The notes: generated by a model not told the origin, from the sequence alone. DNA of 64,000 bases from an uncultured Mycoplasmatota bacterium (GCA_947302655.1 CAMYVW010000002.1:105537-169536), one strand, 5' to 3'; shown: positions 16,475-25,622, counted from the first letter of the stretch. Made by a program: numbers and translations.

Positions 16475-17873
16475 ATGTTTCATTTACGAAAATGGAACTA
16501 TTTTTTTTATTAATTATCATATATAAATCAGATTTTGTCCTTGTTAGTGCAACATAAAATAACCGACGTTCTTCTGCGTGCCGTATTGGTTCGTTACAAT
16601 TAATAAGTTTTTCCTCAATTTTTAAAACTTTACTTGAAGGAAATCCATTATTTCCTGATGTTAGATTTATGATAATTACAACATCAGCTTCAAGACCTTT
16701 GGCACTATGAATTGTCATGAAACGAATATTTTCTTTTGTTATACCATCTATTATAAATTTATTATTAACATAATTTATTCTTTTTGATGTGTAATTGTTG
16801 ATATCATAATTATTTCTTGATAATATCAACACTTCTTTATTCTCGGGAATCTTTGTAAAAATCTTATATAAACATTTAGAATTATTCATTGTGTATATTT
16901 TTTTGTATATTCCTTTATTATTATTGTTTGAAATAATTGTTTTTTTAATTTGCATTTTATTTTTTAAAATAAACTTAGTTGATATATTAATTATTTTTTG
17001 TGGACATCTATATGTATTTTGAATAAAGTATTTTTTTGCATTTTTATATCTTTTTTCAAAATCTAAAAATAAAGAAATATTTGATCCACTAAAGCGATAT
17101 ATAGATTGCCAGTCATCACCGACAACAGTTAAAATCGCATGATTTTTATTTACTAAGGCTTCTAGAAATTTTTCCCTTATAAATGATATATCTTGATATT
17201 CATCAACTAGAATATGCTTGTATTGTGGATAGATTCGAGTACTTTTAATGATACGGGTAGCTTTAATTATAATATCGTCAAAATCAAGTAAATTATTTTC
17301 TTCCAGATCTATTTGATAAATGTTAAGAATTTTAGTCGCGCAGTATATTAATATTTTTTCTGTTTTACTAAATTTTTTCGATTGTAGATTTTTAATTTCT
17401 ACATTATTTGTTTTTATAATTTTACAGATGTTTTTAAGTGTGTTTGATAGACTTGTTGAACTATCTGATAATAATATTTTTTCATATCTCTTATCACTAT
17501 ATTTGCTTGTTTTATCACTGAATCTATAATATAGGTATTTTTTAAGTTTATCAGGAATATTTTCTAAAAATTTTCTTATAACATCATAAATTATATACTC
17601 ATCAGCTATATCATAATCTTCTTTAATATATTCTAGGGCTAGCTTATGAAATGTTAATATTTTAATATTATATTTACATTTTTCTTTTAAATTATTTACA
17701 GTTTCATTTGTAAACGATATAGCAAGTATTTCTTTTTCATTTACACCTGATGTTATTATTTTTTTTATCTTTTTTAGAAGTGTAGTCGTCTTTCCACAGC
17801 CGGCTCCAGCAATGATTATTGAATGATTTTTTAAACAATCAGATGCTTTTTCTTGATCGATATCATTTTTCAT
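16473..17873 (-). CDS. Short UvrD/Rep-family superfamily 1 helicase
   Basis: 466 residues, against about 720-750 for PcrA/UvrD. The SF1 motifs are all there: Walker A AGAGCGKTTT, motif II ILVDEYQDIS, motif III VVGDDWQSIYRFSGSN, motif V FMTIHSAKGLEADVV and motif VI RRLFYVALTRTK. Little room is left for the 1B and 2B subdomains, so this is a trimmed helicase. The start is ATG 17873 behind GAAAGGAAA; an open frame runs to 17954 but overlaps the divergent alr start. Repair or unwinding of DNA is the likely role; the specific pathway is unknown. Confidence 0.8.
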   Translation of the reverse strand: MKNDIDQEKASDCLKNHSIIIAGAGCGKTTTLLKKIKKIITSGVNEKEILAISFTNETVNNLKEKCKYNIKILTFHKLALEYIKEDYDIADEYIIYDVIRKFLENIPDKLKKYLYYRFSDKTSKYSDKRYEKILLSDSSTSLSNTLKNICKIIKTNNVEIKNLQSKKFSKTEKILIYCATKILNIYQIDLEENNLLDFDDIIIKATRIIKSTRIYPQYKHILVDEYQDISFIREKFLEALVNKNHAILTVVGDDWQSIYRFSGSNISLFLDFEKRYKNAKKYFIQNTYRCPQKIINISTKFILKNKMQIKKTIISNNNNKGIYKKIYTMNNSKCLYKIFTKIPENKEVLILSRNNYDINNYTSKRINYVNNKFIIDGITKENIRFMTIHSAKGLEADVVIIINLTSGNNGFPSSKVLKIEEKLINCNEPIRHAEERRLFYVALTRTKSDLYMIINKKNSSIFVNET

Positions 17874-17952
17874 TTTACTTTTTCCTTTCGTCTTTAAATA
17901 CAAAAATGTAATGTTTATGATAAAATTAAATATAATGAATAGAGGTGTCATC

Positions 17953-19071
17953 ATGTATAGGCAAACATATTTAGAAGTTGATTGCTCAAAGTATAGAAGT
18001 AATCTTAAAAAGATTATGCAATTTAATAAAAACTATAAATATTATTTTGGAGTTGTTAAGAATAATTGTTATCATCATGGGCTTTATCTTGTCAGAATTA
18101 TGAAAGAATTAGGAATAAACTATTTTGCTGTTTCTTCCATTGAGGAAGCTTTAGATGTTCGTAAGTATGATGACTCTACGCCAATTCTTTGTTTGGAGCC
18201 AGTAGACTTAGATTATGTTTATGATGCTATTAACAATAATATAACGTTAACAATTTCTTCACTTGATGAAGCTAAAAAATTATCAAGTTTAAAGTTTTCA
18301 GATAAATTAAATATTCATTTTAAAATTGATTCTGGAATGAATAGATTAGGTTTTAAATCAAAATATGAACTTAAAAACGCTTTTGATGAATTATCAAATC
18401 ATAATAATATTTTCATTGAAGGAATTTATACTCATTTTGCAACAGAAGGTTTAAACGATAAATTCTATGATATTCAAGTTAAAAACTTTTTAGATATTAC
18501 ATCACTAATAGATTTAGGTAATATACCTATTGTTCATGTTGATAGGTCATATACATCACTTATTCATGAAAAACACAACTTTGCTAATGGATTTAGAATT
18601 GGTTTAAGTATGTACGGTTATTTACCAGCTGTAAGTAGAAAATATAACAAAAGAAATATTTTTTCTCTTGAATTAAAACCAGTATTATCATTATTTTCTA
18701 GTGTTATTGCTTTAAGAAATGTATCTAAAGGTGAATTTGTTGGATATGGAGCTAGGTATAAAGCTAAATATGACACTATTATTGCAACAATTCCTTGCGG
18801 CTATGCTGATGGTGTTTCTTTAGATTTTAAATATGTATATATTAAAAACTATAAATACAAAATTGTTGCAGAATGTATGGACATGGTAATGATTGAGGTA
18901 GATGATCAAGTAAAAATAGGGGATAGAGTTGAATTTTTTGGTATAAATCAATCAGCAAGTGAAGTTGCTAAACGTATAAAGATCATAGACCATAAGTTCC
19001 TTAATTTATTTTCTAATCGCGTTCCTGTTGTATATATCGACGGAAAAAGTTCTTTTGAGGTTAAATATTAG
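17953..19071 (+). CDS. alr: Alanine racemase
   Basis: 372-residue PLP enzyme that makes D-alanine for peptidoglycan. The PLP lysine is Lys36 in GVVKNNCYHHG (usually VVKANAYGHG), and the catalytic Tyr265 lies in VGYGARYKAKYD, followed by TIPCGYADG; these are the two active-site regions of the family. ATG 17953 follows AGAGGTG; the earlier in-frame ATGs at 17911 and 17935 lie upstream of the ribosome site. It is divergent from the helicase gene. The altered YHHG motif and small divergence suggest an Alr of a reduced lineage, but the function seems intact. Confidence 0.9.
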   Translation: MYRQTYLEVDCSKYRSNLKKIMQFNKNYKYYFGVVKNNCYHHGLYLVRIMKELGINYFAVSSIEEALDVRKYDDSTPILCLEPVDLDYVYDAINNNITLTISSLDEAKKLSSLKFSDKLNIHFKIDSGMNRLGFKSKYELKNAFDELSNHNNIFIEGIYTHFATEGLNDKFYDIQVKNFLDITSLIDLGNIPIVHVDRSYTSLIHEKHNFANGFRIGLSMYGYLPAVSRKYNKRNIFSLELKPVLSLFSSVIALRNVSKGEFVGYGARYKAKYDTIIATIPCGYADGVSLDFKYVYIKNYKYKIVAECMDMVMIEVDDQVKIGDRVEFFGINQSASEVAKRIKIIDHKFLNLFSNRVPVVYIDGKSSFEVKY

Positions 19072-19101
19072 TTAATATTTGTACTTTTTTTGAAAACACT
19101 A

Positions 19102-19130
19102 TTGACTTATTTTCATTAAAATGATATATT
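19102..19130 (+). promoter_or_regulatory. Promoter of the Val-Thr-Tyr-Gln-Lys tRNA operon
   Basis: TTGACT, 17-base spacer, TATATT with upstream TG. Confidence 0.8.
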
Positions 19131-19158
19131 TATTTACGTCCAGAGAACGGGCGATGTC

Positions 19159-19235
19159 GGGCGTTTAGCTCAGTTGGTTAGAGCACTTGCCTTACAAGCA
19201 AGGGGTCATAGGTTCGAGTCCTATATCGCCCACCA
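19159..19235 (+). tRNA. tRNA-Val (anticodon UAC)
   Basis: GGGCGTT acceptor, anticodon TAC in TTGCCTTACAAGCAA, CCA encoded. Confidence 0.95.
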
Positions 19236-19242
19236 TTTTTTT

Positions 19243-19318
<76 letters not shown>

Positions 19319-19328
19319 TCTTTTTTTT

Positions 19329-19412
19329 GGAGGGATAGCGAAGTGGTCAAACGCGGCAGACTGTAAATCTGTTCCTTCGGGTTCCATGGTTCAAATCCAT
19401 GACCCTCCACCA
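19329..19412 (+). tRNA. tRNA-Tyr (anticodon GUA)
   Basis: GGAGGGA acceptor, anticodon GTA in CAGACTGTAAATCTG, long variable arm (class II), CCA encoded. Confidence 0.95.
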
Positions 19413-19420
19413 CTTTTTAA

Positions 19421-19496
19421 TGCCTCGTAGCCAAGTGGTAAGGCATCAGACTTTGACTCTGACATTCCGCAGGTTCGAATCCTGCCGAGGCAACCA
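19421..19496 (+). tRNA. tRNA-Gln (anticodon UUG)
   Basis: TGCCTCG acceptor with CGAGGCA, anticodon TTG in CAGACTTTGACTCTG, CCA encoded. Confidence 0.95.
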
Positions 19497-19502
19497 TATA
19501 AT

Positions 19503-19578
19503 GTCCCGTTAGCTCAGCTGGTAGAGCATTTGACTTTTAATCAAAGGGTCCCGAGTTCGAATCTCGGGCGGGACACCA
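19503..19578 (+). tRNA. tRNA-Lys (anticodon UUU)
   Basis: GTCCCGT acceptor with GCGGGAC, anticodon TTT in TTGACTTTTAATCAA, CCA encoded. Confidence 0.95.
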
Positions 19579-19588
19579 TTTTATTAGT

Positions 19589-19608
19589 AAAGCTGTAAAG
19601 CTTTTTTT
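19589..19608 (+). terminator. Terminator of the five-tRNA operon
   Basis: AAAGCT and AGCTTT stem with T-run directly after tRNA-Lys. Confidence 0.7.
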
Positions 19609-19621
19609 ATTTGATTAAATC

Positions 19622-19650
19622 TTGCATTTTCAAATATTATATAATATAAT
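19622..19650 (+). promoter_or_regulatory. Promoter of the Arg-Pro tRNA operon
   Basis: TTGCAT, 17-base spacer, TATAAT (overlapping TATAAT copies at 19640 and 19645). Confidence 0.7.
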
Positions 19651-19674
19651 GAATATGCGTGAAAAAAGTGTTTT

Positions 19675-19751
19675 GCGCTCTTAGCTCAATTGGATAGAGC
19701 GTTAGACTACGGATCTAAAGGTTAGGGGTTCGACTCCCTTAGGGCGCACCA
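19675..19751 (+). tRNA. tRNA-Arg (anticodon ACG)
   Basis: GCGCTCT acceptor, anticodon ACG in TTAGACTACGGATCTAA, CCA encoded. The ACG anticodon normally needs A-to-I editing by TadA. Confidence 0.95.
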
Positions 19752-19759
19752 TTTATTTT

Positions 19760-19836
19760 CGAGAAGTAGCACAGCTTGGTAGTGCACTTGGTTTGGGACC
19801 AAGGGGTCGCAGGTTCGAATCCTGTCTTCTCGACCA
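19760..19836 (+). tRNA. tRNA-Pro (anticodon UGG)
   Basis: CGAGAAG acceptor with CTTCTCG, anticodon TGG in TTGGTTTGGGACCAA, CCA encoded. Confidence 0.95.
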
Positions 19837-19848
19837 TTTTAGTTTTAT

Positions 19849-19872
19849 AAGAACCGTTATGGTTCTTTTTTT
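19849..19872 (+). terminator. Terminator of the Arg-Pro tRNA operon
   Basis: AAGAACC and GGTTCTT stem with T-run. Confidence 0.8.
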
Positions 19873-19955
19873 GATTCCTTCAATAATATATATATTCTAT
19901 TAATTCATGATTTCCTTTTTTTGATAACTATGATATTCTTTTTTTGGTGATAGAT

Positions 19956-20723
19956 ATGAATCCCGATTTAAAATTAGTTCTTGATTCTATAAATAGTAAA
20001 GGTTATAAAGCGTTTGTTGTAGGTGGATATGTTCGTGATTATTTAAAATATAATAAAACAAGTACTGATATTGATATTGCAACAGATATTCCTTCAAAAG
20101 ATGTTCTAGATTTATTTTCACAATTTAATCCTAAAGAATTTAAATATGGAACAGTAAAGTTTAATATAAACAACTTTAATTTTGATATTGCACATTTTCG
20201 AAATGAAAAATTAATTAATAATTCATTATCTGTTGATTTTACAGATTCAATGCATGAAGATTCATTCAGAAGAGATTTTACTATCAATGCTATTTATATG
20301 GATACTAATTTAGAATTGACTGATTTTCATAATGGATTGGAAGATTTACAAAATAATCTTTTAAAGTTTATTGGTGATGTAGATATTCGTCTTCAGGAAG
20401 ATCCAACTAGAATATTAAGATATATTTATTTTCTTACTAAATATGATTTTAAATATGATGAAATTGAATTTAATGTATTAAAAAATAATGCTTTAACATA
20501 TTTGAATAGATGTAGTTTATTTGATATTAATAAGTATGTTGTCAAGATAATTGAATTAAATAAAGTAGAAAAGCTTTTAAATATATTAACAATGCTTAAT
20601 ATTAAAGAGTTCTTTTTCGAAAATTTTAATTGTAGTTATGATAATAATATTAATTCTTTTTTAATTAATTCAAAATATCGCTTTATGGATCAACTTCCAA
20701 ATAAATATAAAAAACGTATTTAA
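19956..20723 (+). CDS. cca: CCA-adding tRNA nucleotidyltransferase, short form
   Basis: 255 residues against about 400 in B. subtilis. The polymerase head is complete: GGYVRDYL, the catalytic TDIDIATD pair, RRDFTINAIY, and the nucleotide-selecting EDPTRILR helix in the neck. The body is short and the tail domain, which grips the tRNA elbow, appears missing. ATG 19956 has TGGTGAT upstream. Its position before dnaD matches the cca-birA...dnaD order of B. subtilis. All tRNA genes seen here encode CCA, so the enzyme would act mainly in CCA repair. A trimmed but active enzyme is more likely than a pseudogene, because no frame break is visible. Confidence 0.8.
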   Translation: MNPDLKLVLDSINSKGYKAFVVGGYVRDYLKYNKTSTDIDIATDIPSKDVLDLFSQFNPKEFKYGTVKFNINNFNFDIAHFRNEKLINNSLSVDFTDSMHEDSFRRDFTINAIYMDTNLELTDFHNGLEDLQNNLLKFIGDVDIRLQEDPTRILRYIYFLTKYDFKYDEIEFNVLKNNALTYLNRCSLFDINKYVVKIIELNKVEKLLNILTMLNIKEFFFENFNCSYDNNINSFLINSKYRFMDQLPNKYKKRI

Positions 20724-20798
20724 TATTTATTGACGATTTTTGATTTTATTTATAAAATAGAATTATCGCGTAAATAAAAAATAATTGAGGTGATTTAT

Positions 20799-21395
20799 AT
20801 GAGTTCAAGTACATATTTTAATGGTTATAATTTTATAGTTAACTCTTTTGTTCTTGAAAAAATTCACTCATATAATCTATCTTTAAATGAGTTTTTACTC
20901 CTAATGTATTTTTTAAATACAAATGATAAACATTTTGTTATAACAGATTTAAAAAAGAGTTTAAAACTAAGTAAAGAAGAGATCTTATCATCTTTAAATG
21001 TTTTAATAGAAAAAGGTATTTTGTTTCTTGAAACTAAGAAAGATGATAACGGAGTTATTCAAGAATATGTATCTCTTGCAAAGTTTTTTGAGTTATTAGA
21101 TCATAACGATAAATTAGAAGATGATAAAGTGGAGGAAATAAAAAAGCATATTAAAGATTCTTGCAATTATAATCTTTCTGATTTAGATAATGAGATTATC
21201 AAAGCTTGGATAGAAAAAGGTTTTGATGTTGATTTGATTAAAAAGTCAATTGATGAATCAATATATAATGGTTCATTTGATATTAGATATATTGATAATT
21301 TACTTTATAATAAAGATATAAATAATAAGAAGGAAGAGAAAAAACCAATTGAACCATTATTTGATTACAATTGGTTAGAAGATGATAAAAAATAA
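20799..21395 (+). CDS. dnaD: DnaD-like replication initiation protein
   Basis: 198 residues with the DnaD layout: an N-terminal winged helix (LSLNEFLLLMYFLN, LKLSKEEILSSLNVLIEKGI) and a C-terminal DnaB2/DnaD domain (LSDLDNEIIKAWIEKGFDVD and YIDNLLYNK), plus a short tail. In Bacilli DnaD acts with DnaB and DnaI to load the replicative helicase; a dnaB gene begins at 63456. GAGGTGAT precedes ATG 20799. Gene order with cca on one side and ponA-recU on the other agrees with B. subtilis, nth and ypoC being absent. Confidence 0.85.
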   Translation: MSSSTYFNGYNFIVNSFVLEKIHSYNLSLNEFLLLMYFLNTNDKHFVITDLKKSLKLSKEEILSSLNVLIEKGILFLETKKDDNGVIQEYVSLAKFFELLDHNDKLEDDKVEEIKKHIKDSCNYNLSDLDNEIIKAWIEKGFDVDLIKKSIDESIYNGSFDIRYIDNLLYNKDINNKKEEKKPIEPLFDYNWLEDDKK

Positions 21396-21420
21396 AAAAT
21401 GCATTTAAAATGCATTTTTT
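21394..21420. terminator. Bidirectional terminator between dnaD and PBP1 genes
   Basis: AAAAAATGCATTT is mirrored by AAATGCATTTTTT, giving A-run, stem and T-run on both strands. Confidence 0.85.
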
Positions 21421-24004
21421 AATTGTTATTATTTTGTTCAGCTTGTGGTGGTTCAATTGGTTGTGTTTGTTCTGGTTGTACTGGAACAGTAGGTGTAATT
21501 TTTACTGTAACACTTTGACCAGTACTCATGTTGCTTTTAAATATACTATATGCACTTCTAACAATAAATGTGTATTCATTCTTATCACCAGGAGTTACAT
21601 ATGTATAACTTGTATCATTTGTATAACCTAATACAGTCTCACCACCAGCATCATTTTTAATTGATACTTGGTATCCAAGAGTTCCTATATAAGCATTATT
21701 ATAGTTTAATCTTCTTTCCAAGTATTTTGTACCATGGTTATCATAGTTTTTATTAAAGAACTCTGTTAAGTAATTAATATCAATAGCAGATGGAGTAGAA
21801 ATAGCATTCCACTTGATACTAACTGTTGTTCCACTAGCATTTGCTGTTACATTTGTTGGATTTGCAAGTTGACTAAATCTTTGTGATGTTTCAGATGGTT
21901 CAGTACCTTTTTTGAAGTATTCAGTTACAATCAAATCTGAAGGAGTAAATGCACTTGGTGATTGAGCAGGGAATGTTTCAAGTTCTACTTTGGCACTTAC
22001 AACACTTGATGGTTTTTTGAATTTTTCATTTTTTGGATAAACTTTTTTAGCAACTGTTGCCATAACAGCACGTCTTACCTTACCACCAGATGTACTTGTT
22101 AAGTACCCCTCTTTTAAATTGTCATAGCCATACCACATAGCGATGCAGTAAGAAGGTGAGTACGTAATATTCCAGTGGTCTGGAGTTGTTCCAGATGGAA
22201 GATTTAATTCTTTTAATCTTTGTTTATCAGCTGATGTAGTACCACCTTTAGCTGCAACTTCAGTTCCACTAATATGTATGTTACCACCAACACTTTCGTT
22301 TCCTGCTGTAACAAGCATATTTGTAATCATGTATGCAGTTGCATCACTCATAACTTTTTCTTTAGTATATTTGTATTCGTAAACTTTTTCAGTTTCATCA
22401 TCAACAACTTTAGTAAATGAATATGGTTCAATGTAGTAACCACCACGACCATATGCTGCATATGCTGCTGACATTTGTAATGGATTTACACCATCAAAAG
22501 CACCAATTGATGCTGATTCGTAAGGCCCTTCTTCACCATAATCAATTCCAAGTCCATGTACGAAGGTTCTGATATTTTCAATATTATCATCTGCTACGGC
22601 TTGGAAAGCTTTAAGAGCAGGAATATTTCTTGAACCAACTAGAGCTCTTCTCATAGTCATAAGTCCTTTAAAACCTCTATCGAAGTTATTTATGCTTTTA
22701 CCACTACTATATGTGTAAGAGTCATCTAAGAACATTGAATATGTTGAACCATTTAAGTATTCGATATATGGACCGTAATCAAATAATATTTTAGCTGTTG
22801 ATCCAGGTTGTCTTTTTATATCTGTAGCTCTGTTTAAACCTTTAGCAGTATAGTTTCGTCCACCTGATATAGCAACTATTGATCCATCTTTAACACTGGT
22901 AATAGCCATACCAAATTGAACTTTATCATCTGGCCAAGTATAAAGCTCGCCACTTTCAAGTTGGTTAAGTGTTGTTTGAACACTTCTATCTAATGTTGTA
23001 TATATTTTAACTGGTTTTTTAAATGGATTAATTCCAGTCTTTTCTTCAACGTCTTTTAGAACATAATCTATAAATGCTTGATATTCATTTGTTTTATCTA
23101 AATCTCTATTAACAAGAAGTGATTTAACAGAAATATTATCAGCTTCTTCTTTTTCTTCTTTAGTAATATATCCATGTTTAACCATTAAGTTTAGTACAGT
23201 AGATCTTCTTTTTTGAGTTCTTTCTGGATATTTATATGGATCATAATATGTTGGGTTTTGGAACATTCCAGCAATCATTGATGCTTCTGCTAAGTTTAAA
23301 TCAGAAACAGATTTACCAAAGAAATATTGACTGGCTTGTTCTACACCAAATATACCTCCGTAGTTAACACTCTTGTCATTTCCTAACCATTGTGAGTTTA
23401 GATAGAACTCAATAATTTCTTCCTTAGTGTAACTTCCTTCAAGTTTAAATACTGCCATATAGATATCAGTAAACTTTCTAACAAGTCCTTTAATACCACT
23501 AGCATTTGTACTTGTATAGGTATTTTTTATAACTTGCATGGTAAGAGTAGATGCTCCACCAGCATTTGAATTACCTAGTATTTGACCAAGAGATGCTTTA
23601 ACAAATCTTGCTGCATCAAATCCATTATGTTGGAAGAATCTTGAATCTTCTGTTGCAATTAACGCATCGATTAGTACTTGAGGTAACTGCTCATAAGTTA
23701 TAAGTACGCGGTTTTCTTGACCAACTCTAGTAAGCTCATTGCCATCTTTATCATATATTACAGTAGCTTCTTTTTTATATAATTTATTCTTATCAAAATT
23801 TGGAGATGAAATAATTATATAAAGAGAGAACACTAATATTAATGTAAGAAAAGCAATTCCTAAAAGAGCAATTATTGATAGTATTAAACTTTTTTTAAAC
23901 TTTCTTTTCTTTTTAGTTTGTTTAACACCATCAGTTGTTGCAGCCGATTTTTTATTATTTCCTGACTGGCTTTTCTTTTTAATATTTAATTTTGGTAATT
24001 TCAT
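21419..24004 (-). CDS. ponA: Class A penicillin-binding protein (PBP1)
   Basis: 861-residue bifunctional peptidoglycan synthase. A basic cytosolic stretch and a membrane helix (about 42-67) precede the GT51 transglycosylase (ATEDSRFFQHNGFD, GGASTLTMQV) and a transpeptidase with STAK in RQPGSTAKILF, SRN in VGSRNIPALK and KGGTTS. A fibronectin type III-like domain (about 735-830) and a Pro/Gln/Asn tail follow. ATG 24004 has GGAGG upstream; the TTG at 24019 contains that site. The start lies 4 bases after the recU stop, so recU and ponA are an operon as in B. subtilis. GpsB, its known regulator in Bacilli, is encoded divergently nearby. Confidence 0.95.
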   Translation of the reverse strand: MKLPKLNIKKKSQSGNNKKSAATTDGVKQTKKKRKFKKSLILSIIALLGIAFLTLILVFSLYIIISSPNFDKNKLYKKEATVIYDKDGNELTRVGQENRVLITYEQLPQVLIDALIATEDSRFFQHNGFDAARFVKASLGQILGNSNAGGASTLTMQVIKNTYTSTNASGIKGLVRKFTDIYMAVFKLEGSYTKEEIIEFYLNSQWLGNDKSVNYGGIFGVEQASQYFFGKSVSDLNLAEASMIAGMFQNPTYYDPYKYPERTQKRRSTVLNLMVKHGYITKEEKEEADNISVKSLLVNRDLDKTNEYQAFIDYVLKDVEEKTGINPFKKPVKIYTTLDRSVQTTLNQLESGELYTWPDDKVQFGMAITSVKDGSIVAISGGRNYTAKGLNRATDIKRQPGSTAKILFDYGPYIEYLNGSTYSMFLDDSYTYSSGKSINNFDRGFKGLMTMRRALVGSRNIPALKAFQAVADDNIENIRTFVHGLGIDYGEEGPYESASIGAFDGVNPLQMSAAYAAYGRGGYYIEPYSFTKVVDDETEKVYEYKYTKEKVMSDATAYMITNMLVTAGNESVGGNIHISGTEVAAKGGTTSADKQRLKELNLPSGTTPDHWNITYSPSYCIAMWYGYDNLKEGYLTSTSGGKVRRAVMATVAKKVYPKNEKFKKPSSVVSAKVELETFPAQSPSAFTPSDLIVTEYFKKGTEPSETSQRFSQLANPTNVTANASGTTVSIKWNAISTPSAIDINYLTEFFNKNYDNHGTKYLERRLNYNNAYIGTLGYQVSIKNDAGGETVLGYTNDTSYTYVTPGDKNEYTFIVRSAYSIFKSNMSTGQSVTVKITPTVPVQPEQTQPIEPPQAEQNNNN

Positions 24005-24008
24005 TTTA

Positions 24009-24560
24009 TTAACCTCCAATTATTTTATCTAATTCATCTAAATAATTAATTTTAATAAAACCTTTTTGATTAATCTTATAACCATGGGTTTCAATATATT
24101 TTAGGGGAATACTTTTTCTTTTCTCATTTTCAATAAAACTAATAATACTTTTTGCATCAATTAAAAAGAAATTTTGATTTATTGAAATAATAAGAAAAAC
24201 AATTCCTTTATGATTATTTACTGCATATATATGACTTAATTGATTCTTTGAAATGTTAGCAAGAGGAAATGATGTTTTATTTTTTGTTTCCTTTGCATCA
24301 AATTCAATATATCTGCCTTTATAAATGCCGTTATAATCTAGTGTAGATGGTTCTTTAAAAAAAGCTTTTGTTATGATTTTTTTTGTTCCATCAGACTTTA
24401 CATTAACAATACCTATTGGGGTAGGTTTTTTATATATTAATGCAAGATCATTTTCCAAATAATACTTATTAGCCTCGTTAATTAATTCTTCAAGAACCAT
24501 TCCACGGTTTGCATGAGAAATCGCTTTGTGAAAGGTCTTGCTGCTATTAGGATATCTCAT
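24009..24560 (-). CDS. recU: Holliday junction resolvase RecU
   Basis: 183 residues. MRYPNSSK, HANRGMVLEELINEAN, GIYKGRYIEFDAKET and SFPLANISKNQLSHI carry the conserved RecU sequence, including the metal-binding Asp/Glu-x-Lys (FDAKE) of the nuclease core. RecU cuts recombination intermediates and helps chromosome segregation. GGTGAAA precedes ATG 24560. It is the first gene of the recU-ponA operon. Confidence 0.95.
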   Translation of the reverse strand: MRYPNSSKTFHKAISHANRGMVLEELINEANKYYLENDLALIYKKPTPIGIVNVKSDGTKKIITKAFFKEPSTLDYNGIYKGRYIEFDAKETKNKTSFPLANISKNQLSHIYAVNNHKGIVFLIISINQNFFLIDAKSIISFIENEKRKSIPLKYIETHGYKINQKGFIKINYLDELDKIIGG

Positions 24561-24713
24561 TTTGTTTCACCATAATACATTATAACAAAGTTATAATGAA
24601 ATTACTAGATTGTTTATTTTTAATAGTGTAATGTGAAAAGATTGATATGTTTTGTCGTTTGTATTTATTTTTGAAAGAAATTATATTAAATTGATTTAAA
24701 AAAGGAGATATTT

Positions 24714-24818
24714 ATGAAAATTGATTATGTAATAAATAAGATGATAAATGATGTTGCTCTTGCATGTATGGAGTTTGATTTAAACAAAGTAAAACGTTGT
24801 AAAAATTGTAAAAAATAA
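24714..24818 (+). CDS. 34-residue CxxC peptide
   Basis: A small open frame too short for usual gene finders, preceded by a near-perfect AAAGGAGAT site at ideal spacing to ATG 24714. The product has an amphipathic helix (YVINKMINDVALACMEF) and a basic end with CKNC, a possible zinc or redox pair. It sits between the divergent recU promoter region and the strong gpsB promoter. No family is recognised. The ribosome site is the main argument for translation. Confidence 0.5.
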   Translation: MKIDYVINKMINDVALACMEFDLNKVKRCKNCKK

Positions 24819-24842
24819 CATATATTTATCACCCCTTAAATA

Positions 24843-24871
24843 TTGACATTTAACGACAAAATAAGTATAAT
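24843..24871 (+). promoter_or_regulatory. Consensus promoter of gpsB (and probably rnpB)
   Basis: Perfect TTGACA, 17-base spacer, perfect TATAAT. The transcript would cover gpsB and could continue into RNase P RNA. Confidence 0.85.
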
Positions 24872-24903
24872 TTTTTGTATCAGTATAGTTAGAGGTGAAT
24901 AGG

Positions 24904-25239
24904 ATGTATAATGAAAAAATATTTTTAACACCAAAGGAAATACTAGATAAGGAATTTAAAATTGATGCAAGAGGATATCGTCCTCAAGAGGTTGATAAAT
25001 TTCTTGATATGGTAATTCGAGACTATTCTGAATTTTTAAGTACAATTAAACGTCAAGAAAGAGAAATTAAAGATTTAAATGAAGATAATTTAAAATTAAA
25101 ACAAGAAATTAGACGTTTAAAGATGACTATTGAAGCTGCAGAAACTGATGCATCTGGTAATCAAAAAAGTATCAGTAACGTTGATATGCTTCGAAGAATT
25201 AGTCAACTTGAAAAAATTGTCTTTGGTAAAGAAGATTAA
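24904..25239 (+). CDS. gpsB: Cell-division regulator GpsB
   Basis: 111 residues. The DivIVA-like N-terminal domain reads FLTPKEILDKEFKIDARGYR then PQEVDKFLDMVIRDYSEF, followed by a coiled coil (about 40-75) and a C-terminal helix (MLRRISQLEKIVFG). GpsB dimers bind class A PBPs and switch wall synthesis between the septum and the side wall. ATG 24904 follows AGAGGTGAA. The gpsB-rnpB order and nearness to ponA-recU match B. subtilis. Confidence 0.95.
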   Translation: MYNEKIFLTPKEILDKEFKIDARGYRPQEVDKFLDMVIRDYSEFLSTIKRQEREIKDLNEDNLKLKQEIRRLKMTIEAAETDASGNQKSISNVDMLRRISQLEKIVFGKED

Positions 25240-25594
25240 TAGTATTATGACAAATGCTGCATATTTTGTTATGTAGAGGAAAGTCCATGCTCGCACAGTC
25301 CTGAAATGGCTGTAGTGTTCGTGCTTAGGGAAAAAATAACCTAAGGTAACCTTTGGTTAACGGCTTTGAAATAACCTTAACTGGTTAAAGTAAATATAAA
25401 AGTGCCATAGAGACGATGCCTACTCGGAAACGGTAGGAGTGGAACGAGGTAAACCCCACGAGCGAGAAACCCAAATTTTGGTAGGGGAACTTTTACTAGG
25501 GAATAATTAACCGATGTAGAGGACCAGCAATGGTAGATAAATATTTGTCGCTTTCTTTTTGAGAGAACAGAACATGGCTTATATAATATTATTA
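25240..25594 (+). ncRNA. rnpB: RNase P RNA (Bacillus type B)
   Basis: The hallmarks are GAGGAAAGTCCATGCTCGC near the 5' end, CCCACGAGCGAGAAACC in the middle and GAGAGAACAGAACATGGCTT at the 3' end. Helix P1 can be drawn between 25238-25248 and 25583-25593 (11 pairs with one G-U) and runs straight into a T-run, so P1 may double as the terminator stem. RNase P matures the 5' ends of tRNAs. The exact ends are estimated from this pairing. Confidence 0.9.
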
Positions 25595-25622
25595 TTTTTT
25601 TAAAAAAAAGGAGTCGATAATC

